A stretch of DNA of 64,000 nucleotides. Source: JAVBSX01 sp051660685. GTDB lineage: Bacteria > Planctomycetota > Planctomycetia > Pirellulales > Thermoguttaceae. Made by a program: the position numbers and the translations under genes. Shown one piece after another: positions 1-8,000 of the stretch. How positions within the stretch are numbered: the stretch's first letter is position 1; every line of letters begins with the position of its first letter. Where the stretch lies: positions 1 through 64,000 of the forward strand of contig JBOFQB010000112.1 in NCBI GenBank assembly GCA_051660685.1, read 5' to 3'. A model generated the notes under the pieces. It was not told where the DNA came from. It made no database searches and saw only the letters and a program-made list of their open reading frames with translations.

Positions 1-77
1 AACCCTAACGCCTTGATGTAAGCGTCTTTAACGTCTTCTTCGGATTGGGCATTTTGAAGTTGTTGGAATAAGCTCAT
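1..77 (-). CDS. Partial CDS at left edge, N-terminus only
   Basis: An ATG at 77-75 opens a frame that stays open to the window edge for 25 codons; it begins MSLFQQLQNAQSEEDVKDAY. The start of the protein is therefore in the window and the rest lies to the left. The short acidic helical N-terminus recalls the first residues of some type IIG or N6-adenine methylase/restriction proteins, but that is only an impression from a very short stretch and no motif is available. It lies on the same strand as peptide deformylase, 100 bp downstream of its stop codon, so it could be co-transcribed with it. Function unassigned. Confidence 0.5.
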   Translation of the reverse strand, partial: MSLFQQLQNAQSEEDVKDAYIKALG

Positions 78-181
78 GTCTAATTTGCCAATCTTTACGG
101 TAATGATGCAACGGACTTAACGGTACAGCATGATGCTGTCATCTTTCATTCCCACATTTCCCTATTCCCACTTTCCACGTC

Positions 182-793
182 CTACTTCCGTTCCCCAACC
201 TCGCAGTATTTCTGCTCCCAAAATTGAATCTGCTCGGCAATCGCCTCATCTCCCGGCGTTGAACCAGCTCGTTGCGAATTCTCAAACTCATCATCCAATT
301 CCAACAACTGTTCACGGACTTCGGCAAGAGAGGTGATCGAAATACGGTCCACAAACGAAACGCCAAGTAAATGATCCATCTCATGTTGCGCAGCCCGCGC
401 ATGTAACCCCTTCCATTGATGTCGCTTGATTGTCCCGTCCAACGAAATCCCTTCAATCTCAATCATCGAGGGACGAATAACAGTTCCGCGTATCTCGGGA
501 AAACTAAGACAACCTTCACTGTCTTCTTCCCGCCCTTTTTGCTTACGCAACACCGGGTTAATGAAAACGTGTTCCTCTTCCGGTTGCGTTTTATCCCCCG
601 TTATATTGAGGACAAACAGTTGAAGCGGCAGACCAATCTGGTTTGCGGCCAAACCGATTCCTTCATGTTCATACATCAATTCGAACATTCGGGCAACAAT
701 ACTCCTCAATTCGGCGTCGATTTTGACAATCGGCTTACAGGGATGTCGCAAAACAGGATGAGGAAAGGAGACGATCTCAAAGGGTTTCATCAT
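182..793 (-). CDS. def: Peptide deformylase
   Basis: Removes the formyl group from the N-terminal methionine of nascent proteins in the cytoplasm, a metal-dependent hydrolase. All three family motifs are intact: GIGLAANQIG at residues 45-54, EGCLS at 93-97 (metal-ligand Cys95) and HEMDH at 137-141 (two metal-ligand His and the catalytic Glu). At 203 residues it is slightly longer than the usual 165-190 because of a C-terminal acidic tail after the last helix. Two ATGs lie in tandem at the start (793 and 790) and no clear Shine-Dalgarno decides between them. It lies 45 bp downstream of the HicA-like gene on the same strand. Family assignment is secure; the tail is of unknown role. Confidence 0.96.
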   Translation of the reverse strand: MMKPFEIVSFPHPVLRHPCKPIVKIDAELRSIVARMFELMYEHEGIGLAANQIGLPLQLFVLNITGDKTQPEEEHVFINPVLRKQKGREEDSEGCLSFPEIRGTVIRPSMIEIEGISLDGTIKRHQWKGLHARAAQHEMDHLLGVSFVDRISITSLAEVREQLLELDDEFENSQRAGSTPGDEAIAEQIQFWEQKYCEVGERK

Positions 794-837
794 TGATTGG
801 TGTACGAAAAGTTAATGATAACCGGGCGATTGTGAGC

Positions 838-1116
838 TTAAACCCATTCCCCTTGTTCTTGCAATAAGCATCTATAGTCTTCCTCACTCAAGGTGCAGTC
901 AATCAAAGCAAGGAATTGGTTTTTACTCAGACGTAGTTGACGGGATATTTCGGAAATAAGTTTTGAACTGACAGTACACCCCAACATTCCATGACTGATG
1001 TGCGTAAAAACTCGTTCGGAGAAAAAATACCGTATATGTTTTCCGTCTAATTCGCGGATAAAACCTTTGCGCCGTAAAGCCGCATCAATTTCTCGTCCCG
1101 TCCTGACACGTCCCAT
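838..1116 (-). CDS. Small HicA-like protein, putative toxin of a pair
   Basis: A 92-residue basic protein starting MGRVRTGREIDAALRRKGF. The N-terminal layout (a helix, then a KGF turn, then a basic beta strand with DGKHIRYFF, then an ISHG motif) resembles the HicA/YcfA double-stranded-RNA-binding fold, in which a His in the first strands is catalytic; the second half (QLRLSKNQFLALIDCTLSEE) is an extra helical segment not found in minimal HicA. A GAGGAGG Shine-Dalgarno precedes tandem ATGs at 1119 and 1116; 1116 has the better spacing. The reading frame overlaps the upstream HicB-like gene by about 30 bp, so the two are probably translationally coupled. Toxin activity is inference from fold and arrangement; it could instead be a small nucleic-acid-binding protein. 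Confidence 0.6.
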   Translation of the reverse strand: MGRVRTGREIDAALRRKGFIRELDGKHIRYFFSERVFTHISHGMLGCTVSSKLISEISRQLRLSKNQFLALIDCTLSEEDYRCLLQEQGEWV

Positions 1117-1453
1117 CATCGACCTCCTCGGCAATTGCAAGATAATTGTTCTTAATTTGACGTGTTTTCCTGTCAGGACTCTCAGGTGCGCGGACAATCT
1201 GTTTCCAAGCAAAACGGATGTCCGACAAAATAAAATCGAACAAATCCTCTCGATTATCCGCCCAAGTCGAAATGTTAAGTTCAGGACATTGAACCGAATA
1301 ATACTCATTCGGGTCCGGTTCTTCAGGATCATCCGGGAGTAACATCACCTCGAGTACAAGTGGTCGATGAAACTTGATCGTTGCCCTATCAAGTGGAACC
1401 TCCCAAATCTCAAAGGGGGCAAGAACGTCAATCTCTTGTTGTACGGGATTCAT
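1085..1453 (-). CDS. HicB-like protein, putative antitoxin of a pair
   Basis: A 122-residue acidic protein upstream of and overlapping the HicA-like gene. Its central part (YYSVQCPELNISTWADNREDL, here shown in part) has the strand-loop-strand-helix pattern of the partial RNase H-like fold of HicB antitoxins, where a CPEL/FPDL segment is followed by a strand and a helix. There is no recognisable DNA-binding domain at the C-terminus. Start: ATG at 1453 is preceded by TGGAG at a good distance; a more distal ATG at 1483 would lie only 9 bp from the preceding gene's stop. The acidic/basic pairing with the next gene supports a toxin-antitoxin reading, though order is antitoxin first, the reverse of classical hicAB. 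Moderate confidence in role, high that it is a gene. Confidence 0.6.
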   Translation of the reverse strand: MNPVQQEIDVLAPFEIWEVPLDRATIKFHRPLVLEVMLLPDDPEEPDPNEYYSVQCPELNISTWADNREDLFDFILSDIRFAWKQIVRAPESPDRKTRQIKNNYLAIAEEVDDGTCQDGTRN

Positions 1454-1492
1454 CAAAAAATCTCCAAAGGAATAGAGAGACAATCGGTTTGT

Positions 1493-2404
1493 TCAGCGAA
1501 TTTCAGGAGGGAGCGCAAACGCCTTGTTCAGACACTCCCCGTTTGCGAGCAACCAACATTGTCCGTCCCGCTCAAAGACCACATTCTCATCAATCGCCTC
1601 AACCAACGTCCCCGCAAAAGAACCAATCTGAATACGTTCGCCAACCCGAACCTCAATCGGGTCCAATCCGCTGCTCGTTCGGTCCGTCAACCAAATAACC
1701 GGTTGGGCGTCCACATAATTGACCGCTGTCAGATAGGTGTAATCCGACCGATCCAGACCAGGTTTCGCATACTGTAACAACGAACGTTCCGCAACAGGGG
1801 CATACGTCGAGAAAGGACCCGACGCAAGACGATGATAGGTTCCTTGAGGTAATTTATCGACAAGAGGATAATAAGCGTCCCGATTGGCAGGATACAGTGC
1901 AACCCCTTCGATGACGGCGTCGATTCGCATCTCTTCCGATTTTTCTATCGGATTGAGTTGAAAGGAAACAACGCGATGTAAAAACGGGGCCCAATAAAAC
2001 TCATACAGCAATCGGGTCAAACCCTCGGAATTCAGACGACCATTCAGTTGGAACTGGTAAACAAAACCGTAAGCGGTTTTACTCGGGTTCAGCGAATCAA
2101 TACGGACATCCTGAATGTTGGCGTACTTGGCCAAATCAAGCAACCAGTTTTGATACAACATTCGGGCTGCATTCGGGGTCTGCGGAAAAGATCGGGTATA
2201 ATAACCTTGATTCGCCTGAATCACCCCTTCCATCATCTCCACATTCTTGCGAGCCTGTTCCGTATTCTTTTCCAACACCTCCAATTCACCTTGCAACTTC
2301 TCACGAGGGGCTTTGTACTGCGTTTGATAAGCCCAAGTCCCTCCATACCAGAGTGCAAACAGGGCAAAACTAGCCAAGATCAGAAAATTTCGGTTTATTT
2401 TCAT
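1493..2404 (-). CDS. PilO/GspM-like inner-membrane protein with PilP/GspC-like C-terminus
   Basis: A 303-residue predicted bitopic membrane protein. Residues about 7-25 form one transmembrane helix, followed by a coiled coil (about 30-60), then an alpha/beta segment with the strand-helix-strand order of the PilO/GspM ferredoxin-like domain (around YQFQLNGRLNSEGLTRLL). The last 80 residues (from YTYLTAVNYVDAQPVIWLTD to GECLNKAFALP) form a run of short beta strands with the look of the PilP/GspC homology region, which in type IV pilus and type II secretion systems contacts the N0 domain of the secretin. Start at 2404 follows GAGAGGTAGG and sits 4 bp after the citrate synthase stop; a start at 2431 would overlap. 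No other pilus genes are adjacent. Fold assignment is by pattern and is tentative. Confidence 0.55.
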   Translation of the reverse strand: MKINRNFLILASFALFALWYGGTWAYQTQYKAPREKLQGELEVLEKNTEQARKNVEMMEGVIQANQGYYTRSFPQTPNAARMLYQNWLLDLAKYANIQDVRIDSLNPSKTAYGFVYQFQLNGRLNSEGLTRLLYEFYWAPFLHRVVSFQLNPIEKSEEMRIDAVIEGVALYPANRDAYYPLVDKLPQGTYHRLASGPFSTYAPVAERSLLQYAKPGLDRSDYTYLTAVNYVDAQPVIWLTDRTSSGLDPIEVRVGERIQIGSFAGTLVEAIDENVVFERDGQCWLLANGECLNKAFALPPEIR

Positions 2405-2408
2405 CGAC

Positions 2409-3698
2409 CTACCTCTCGTCCATTGGAACATAATCCTTGAGCGTGTTGCCCATGTACAATTGTCGCGGACGAATTATCTTTGCATTTTCCGTGTCATGCA
2501 ACTCTTTCCATTGCGCAATCCAACCCGGAAGTCGTCCAATCGCAAATAAGACCGTAAACATGTCCGTCGGTATCCCCATTGCGCGGAGCAATATACCACT
2601 ATAAAAGTCAACATTGGGATACAACTTCCGCTCAACAAAATACGGATCAGCAAGAGCAAGCTCCTCCAGTTCCCGCGCAATGTCCAACAACGGATCATGC
2701 GTCTTGAGCTGTTGAAAAACCCGGTCGGCACACGAACGCAGTATTTTCGCTCGCGGATCGTAATTCTTGTAAACTCGATGTCCAAAACCATACAGCTTGA
2801 ACGGATTGGTCTTGTCTTTCGCCGCTTTCAAGCAGTCCGCCGCACTCATTCCTCCTGCCTGAATACCGCTCAACATCTTCATCACCTCGACATTGGCCCC
2901 TCCATGTAAAGGTCCCCAAAGAGCACTGACTCCGGCTGCACATGCCGCAAAAAGGTTGGCCCGGGCCGAACCAACAACCCGAACCGTCGCCGTGCTGCAA
3001 TTCTGCTCATGATCGGCATGTAAAATCAGGATCAGGTTGAGAGCATCTTCGATTTCCGGGGACACTTCGTACTGACTGTAAGGGATCGAGAACATCATGT
3101 GGAGAAAATTCGAGCAGTATCTCCGGGCCGGATCGGGGTCCATAAAGGGCAATCCTTTGGAGCGACGATAGGAGAACGCCGCAATTGTCCGCACTTTGCT
3201 AATGAGTCGCGCTGCTGCTTCGACGAACAGTTCATCATCACCAAGGGGGAGAAATTTCTTGTCATAACAGGCCAATTGGTTGAGCATTGCCGAGAGAATC
3301 GCCATAGGCGGTGATTTTGGCGGAATATCGTGAAATTGACGCTTAATTCCTTCGTCAATCAGCTCATTTTCGGTCAATCTTTCTCGAAATTCGGCACGTT
3401 CAGAAGCATTGGGCAAGTGCCCGAAAATGAGTAACCAAGCAACTTCGATAAAATTCGGGTTAGGCCGGTCAAACTGTTCAATAGGAATACCGCGATACCG
3501 CAAAATGCCTTGATCTCCGTCGATGTAGGTTATTTCGCTGCGACAAACGGCGGTATTGGCTAAAGACGGGTCAAAGGTGACGTAACCTTTTTCAAACAGG
3601 CCGGAAATATCGATTGCTTTGGGACCTTCAGACCCCGAATAAACGGGAAATTCGAGTGTTGTATCGCCCACTTTGAGAATTGCTTTTTCCTGACTCAT
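2409..3698 (-). CDS. gltA: Citrate synthase (type II, hexameric class)
   Basis: Condenses acetyl-CoA with oxaloacetate to citrate, the entry step of the TCA cycle. At 429 residues it matches the Escherichia coli-type enzyme (427). The active-site residues are in the expected places: His265 in GPLHGGA, His307 in FGHRVYKNYDPR and Asp364 in NVDFYSG. The N-terminal small domain present in the bacterial type II class is also there. The start chosen is the second of tandem ATGs (3698), which has GTGAGG at the better spacing; 3701 is the alternative. The PilO-like gene begins 4 bp after its stop, so the two probably share a transcript although their functions are unrelated. Fumarase lies far away at 58778, so TCA genes are scattered. 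Confidence 0.97.
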   Translation of the reverse strand: MSQEKAILKVGDTTLEFPVYSGSEGPKAIDISGLFEKGYVTFDPSLANTAVCRSEITYIDGDQGILRYRGIPIEQFDRPNPNFIEVAWLLIFGHLPNASERAEFRERLTENELIDEGIKRQFHDIPPKSPPMAILSAMLNQLACYDKKFLPLGDDELFVEAAARLISKVRTIAAFSYRRSKGLPFMDPDPARRYCSNFLHMMFSIPYSQYEVSPEIEDALNLILILHADHEQNCSTATVRVVGSARANLFAACAAGVSALWGPLHGGANVEVMKMLSGIQAGGMSAADCLKAAKDKTNPFKLYGFGHRVYKNYDPRAKILRSCADRVFQQLKTHDPLLDIARELEELALADPYFVERKLYPNVDFYSGILLRAMGIPTDMFTVLFAIGRLPGWIAQWKELHDTENAKIIRPRQLYMGNTLKDYVPMDER

Positions 3699-4000
3699 CA
3701 TGCACCTCACTAGGGAAGGGGGGTTTTGGCAAGTGTCCGTCGATGTCCCCGATTCTACGAAAGCAGGGACGAACACTCAGAGCGTCCCGTATTTTACCTT
3801 GAAAAGCCGAAAAAAGAAAGTGGTTCAGCGAAAAGTTTGTTTAGCCGAGGAACCGGAATAATCGACACAAAGCGATTGTTTGCTTTTATCGCCAACCAAC
3901 AGTTCCCCGTTGGTCGATCCATCTTTGGCGACAATTCTGTCTCGATGCAATGACTTTGCCAAAATACCGCGTTAGGGCATTGTCAGCATTAAAAACCGGT
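3699..4000. other. Intergenic region between gltA and the RAYT locus
   Basis: About 300 bp between the gltA start and the RAYT-linked repeats. It should hold the gltA promoter on the minus strand, but I could not pick a convincing -35/-10 pair. No gene, RNA or repeat was recognised. Confidence 0.5.
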
Positions 4001-4095
4001 ATCTGCCCCAAAGGGGCACAACAAAATAGCCAGCGGTTTTAACCGCTGGTGTCAAAATGTCAAAAAATACTCGCCCTGTAAGGGCGACACAAGTC
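4001..4095 (+). repeat. RAYT-associated palindromic repeat, left copy
   Basis: Three consecutive hairpins: GCCCCAAAGGGGC, then CCAGCGGTT/AACCGCTGG, then CGCCCTGTAAGGGCG. The array ends 4 bp before the transposase start codon. The same three-hairpin unit recurs after the gene in direct (4586-4673) and inverted (4682-4772) orientation, with compensating changes in the stems (for example GCGGTTTTAACCGC versus GCGGTTTCAACCGC), as expected of structures recognised by a REP-associated tyrosine transposase. Confidence 0.85.
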
Positions 4096-4098
4096 GAA

Positions 4099-4554
4099 AT
4101 GCCTCAATCCCTTTCACAGATTTTTTTACACATCATTTTTTCGACCAAATCGCGCCAATGTTTTTTTCAAGACAATTCATTTGAAAATGACCATTTCGGG
4201 TATTTGGCGGGAATCTGTAAAAAACAAGACTGCCACGCAAAAATCATTGGCGGATATGTTGATCATGTTCATATTTTATGTTCCTTATCACGAACAAAAA
4301 CTGTTGCAGAACTGGTCAAAGCAATAAAGGCGAATTCGACCATTTGGATCAAGGAAAAACAGCCAAGCTGGAGAGATTTTTGCTGGCAACAAGGATACGG
4401 AGTTTTTTCGGTCAGTCCGTCGCAAGTCGATCATGCCGTTGAATACATAAAAAATCAAAAATTGCATCATAAAGAAATGTCGTTTCAGGACGAATATAGG
4501 AAATTTCTCAATAAACACAATGTTGTTTTTGACGAAAATCACGTTTGGAATTGA
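4099..4554 (+). CDS. REP-associated tyrosine transposase (IS200/Y1 family)
   Basis: A 151-residue single-domain HUH nuclease. The metal-binding His pair is in VDHVHIL (His56, His58) and the likely nucleophile is Tyr116 in the helix AVEYIKNQKLHHK. The start at 4099 gives MPQSLSQIFLHIIFSTK, the usual N-terminus of this family; an in-frame ATG at 4057 lies inside the left palindromic repeat and is rejected. The gene is bracketed by structured repeats, direct on the left and a direct-plus-inverted pair on the right. Such RAYT proteins are thought to cut single-stranded REP hairpins and to spread the repeats rather than themselves. The reading frame and all catalytic residues are intact, so it may be active. 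Confidence 0.92.
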   Translation: MPQSLSQIFLHIIFSTKSRQCFFQDNSFENDHFGYLAGICKKQDCHAKIIGGYVDHVHILCSLSRTKTVAELVKAIKANSTIWIKEKQPSWRDFCWQQGYGVFSVSPSQVDHAVEYIKNQKLHHKEMSFQDEYRKFLNKHNVVFDENHVWN

Positions 4555-4585
4555 TATGACCCGAATTGGGCGAAACACATAATAT

Positions 4586-4673
4586 CAGTCCCAACGGGGC
4601 GCAACATAATAGCCGGCGGTTTCAACCGCTGGTGTCAGAAAGTCACAAAAAACTGCCCTGTAGGGGCAGCACA
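4586..4673 (+). repeat. RAYT-associated palindromic repeat, right copy (direct)
   Basis: Same order of hairpins as the left copy: CCCAACGGGGC, CCGGCGGTTTCAACCGCTGG and TGCCCTGTAGGGGCA, joined by the same spacers (CAACATAATAG, TGTCAGAAAGTCA). It differs from the left copy at scattered positions, mostly in the loops. Confidence 0.85.
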
Positions 4674-4681
4674 ATCCATTG

Positions 4682-4772
4682 TTTCGCCCTTACAGGGCGA
4701 GGTTTGATGGGAGGTCCTCCTACCAGCGGTTGAAACCGCTGGCTATTTTGTTGTGCCCCGTTGGGGCAGATA
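4682..4772 (-). repeat. RAYT-associated palindromic repeat, right copy (inverted)
   Basis: Reverse-complement of the same unit: CGCCCTTACAGGGCG, then CCAGCGGTTGAAACCGCTGG, then GCCCCGTTGGGGC. With 4586-4673 it forms a head-to-head pair, the BIME-like arrangement. A further partial hairpin (GCACCTTTGGTGC, about 4811-4823) follows and may be a decayed unit. Confidence 0.85.
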
Positions 4773-5008
4773 CATTTTGACTTTCTGGCTCCAGCCAGCT
4801 ATTTTGGGCCGCACCTTTGGTGCGAATACCACTACGGGATTTGAATACGCACAAACAAGGAACGCGAAAAACGAAACGGACGCAAACGATTTTTGGCATT
4901 CGAGGGGGAAACGGTACATTGAAACGACCCTATTGTAACTTGGGTAGGCGCGACGGTATACTCTACTGAGCGGACTCTCTCCCCCCCACTTTCCAACATT
5001 ATCCCCTT
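4773..5008. other. Intergenic region upstream of the tri-haem protein
   Basis: Contains the possible decayed hairpin near 4811-4823 and otherwise unassigned sequence. A pyrimidine-rich run immediately precedes the next start; no Shine-Dalgarno is visible. Confidence 0.4.
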
Positions 5009-8000
5009 ATGCGTATGTCCCGCTCTGGTTTACTCTCGTTTGCTTTTCCCCGCTTCCTGCTGTTGCTGCTTCTCGGAATATCAAGCGGGTTCGGATCGCT
5101 CGCCCCAAATATCTCCGCCGTTTCAACCTGCTTTGCAGCCGAATCGGTTCCGTCAGAAACACCTGAAACAACGGTTGCTGATCGGGCTTTGCTGCAAAAC
5201 CCGATTCTGTTTGCCAAACGGTATAATTATCAAGGTTTGCATATTTATGACACCTTTTATCAATGGAGACCTGGGGGGGGGATTTATGTTTTGGAGAATC
5301 CGGCTGATCCTCCTGAACAACATCGAATTCGGGCGATTATTGATGAAGGAACGCCGGAAACGCTTGGACCGGGCATTTATTTTGACCCGTCTCTTTCGTA
5401 TGACGCGCAAACAATCCTCTTCTGCTTCAAAGGGAGCAGTTCGGGGAATTCCGTCATTTACGAAATTGGCGTTGACGGAAAAGGTTTACGACAGATTACC
5501 AATTTGGATAACAACGGCAATCCGTATAAGGGATCGGGGGGAGGACATCACGATGTCAAACCGTGTTATCTCCCGGATGATCGAATCCTCTTCTGCTCAA
5601 CCCGATATAGCGGTTTGGTTCCTTGCGCTAATAATGGTGTGACCATTCTGCATGTGATGAATCGGGACGGTTCGAACATTCACACCATTTCGGTCAACAA
5701 TGTAACCGAATTTGACCCGGTTGTCATGCCGGACGGTCGTATTCTGTTCGGTCGTTGGGAATACATTGACAAAAATGCGCTGACGATTCAGAGTTTGTGG
5801 ACGGTTTATCCTGACGGAACGAACGAAACCGCCTTGTTTGCGAACAATATGGTGTTTCCAGAAGCGGTTTTGCAAGCGAAACCGGTTCCGGGAGCCGAAC
5901 ACCTGATTGTTTCAACGTTTGCTCCTCACAATGCACCTCCTCGGGGAACAATTGCGATGATAGACACGCGATTGGGGAAGAATGAGGAGCAGGCGATTTG
6001 CAATTTTGAGACGCCGGATCGACCGACGTATGATCGGGGCGATTCGTGTGATCCTTGGGCTTTGAATGAGAATGTGGTGCTCTACAGCGGGGTTCCCGAA
6101 AGTCGTCGAGCACCGAAAATCGGCAATGACACTCCAGCTGGAAATCGGGGCAATCCGAAACTCAACGCAATTCAGTTGATCGACCGAACCGGCAAAAAAG
6201 TTCTCATTCTGAGTGACCCGCTGTTTGACCTGCATAATCCGATTCCGCTTGTTCCCCGGGAAAAACCGCGAATTATTACGGACATGACGGATCGGAACAA
6301 GATAACGGGCAATTTTTTCGTTCACGACGTCTATGAAGGAATGCCCGAAGTCCCGCGAGGTTCTCTGAAATGGTTGCGTGTCGTCGAAGAAACATCCCGG
6401 GTTAGTGAAAGTCCGGGCGGAACTTGGATGAATCAGACGTTTTCGATTTCGGCTGCGCTCGCTTGGAGTCCCAAAATTTATCACGGTGTCGTCCCAATCG
6501 AAGAAGATGGTTCCGTCTTTTTTGAAGCCCCTTCTGGTCGTTCACTCAATTTCCAACTGTTAGATAAAGATTATCGTTTGGTTCGGAGTATGCGGACCTT
6601 TATTCAGGCTGCGCCCGGGACGACCCGCAGTTGTATGGGCTGTCATGAATACAAATACGGCACAACCCCTTCTGTTGCAGCATCCCGATTGCTTGGTCGT
6701 CAACCGAAATCGTTGCAAGATGAAAGCTGGGGAACCGGTTATATGGATTATCCGAGCATGATACAGCCGATTCTCGACCGACGTTGTGTTTCGTGTCATG
6801 GAGGTGAACAAGGGGTTGCAGGGGGTCTCGATCTGTCCGGGGGTTGGACCGAATTGTTCAACATCAGTTATGAAAATTTGACCGCTCGTCGGGAAAAACA
6901 GTATACGGCTGATTTGATTCAGGGGATTTGTTGCATGAACGGGACCGCGTATTGGTCGTGTAAACTGTTCAACGCTTACGAACATGGATCGGGCAATGCT
7001 CCTCTTGCCGCGATTTTGCTGAAAGAGCCGCATCTTTCTGCAACCGGTTTAACCCCGAGTGAGCGGGAATTGCTCTTTACTTGGATTGACAGTAACGGGT
7101 TGTACTTTGGAACTTGGAATTACACGCAAACAGGGGCATTTGCCCGGGAATACAATGCGGCAAAAGGGGAATTGATTGGGGTGATGAACGAAGCCGGTTG
7201 CGTTTCCTGTCATGCCGACGATCAAGGGAATGTCAAACGGTTTGACGATTGGATCAACCTTGAAAATCCGCAAATGAGCCGTATTCTGCGTGCTCCTCTC
7301 GCAGAAAGTCAAACCGCCGAATCCGGTTTCGGTCTCGCACTTTGCCGAAATCGCAAAGTGAACCAAAATTTCAGCCGATTGGGACTCATGTTCAAAAGCG
7401 GTTATGAACATGCCGTTAAAAATCTGGACCAATTCCCGACACAAGTTTGGCAATCTTGGGAAGAATCCTTAAAAGGTGAACCGGTTCTGACGTTTCAATC
7501 GACGTCGGACGCGAATTATCAGAAGATGCGACAGATCATTGAAGATGCCCGGGTCCGCCAATTGACGAATCCGCGTGTTGACATGCCGTTTGCGAATGAA
7601 ATGGGAACCGGAATCAAAGCGGGGCGGTTTCGACAGATTATCCCGCAACCGCTCCCTGAAAAAACGCCCGAATTGAACATCACGGTTGACGCTGACGGAA
7701 TTGTCCGGTTGAATTGGGAATGTTCTGACCGGACAATCGGTTTGGTCGCCGAGCTTCATCGTTCAACGGAACCGAATTTCCAACCGAGACCAGAAACGTT
7801 GATTGGTCGAACGGAATTGTTCCAATTCAGCGACAAAAACGCCCCAATTGGGACCGTCCATTATGCGTTGGTTCTTGTTTCAGACCCGGCAGAAACATGT
7901 GGAACCGCGAAAAGCGGGGCTGTCCTCGATTACACAGATTCGTTGCCCCTTTCGGTCAACAATCTGGTCCATGATTCCCGGGTCCAACAACCGATTATCA

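Noticed and set aside
4753..4938. 61-codon frame in the right RAYT repeats
   Set aside because: It runs through the hairpin repeats and has no plausible start signal.
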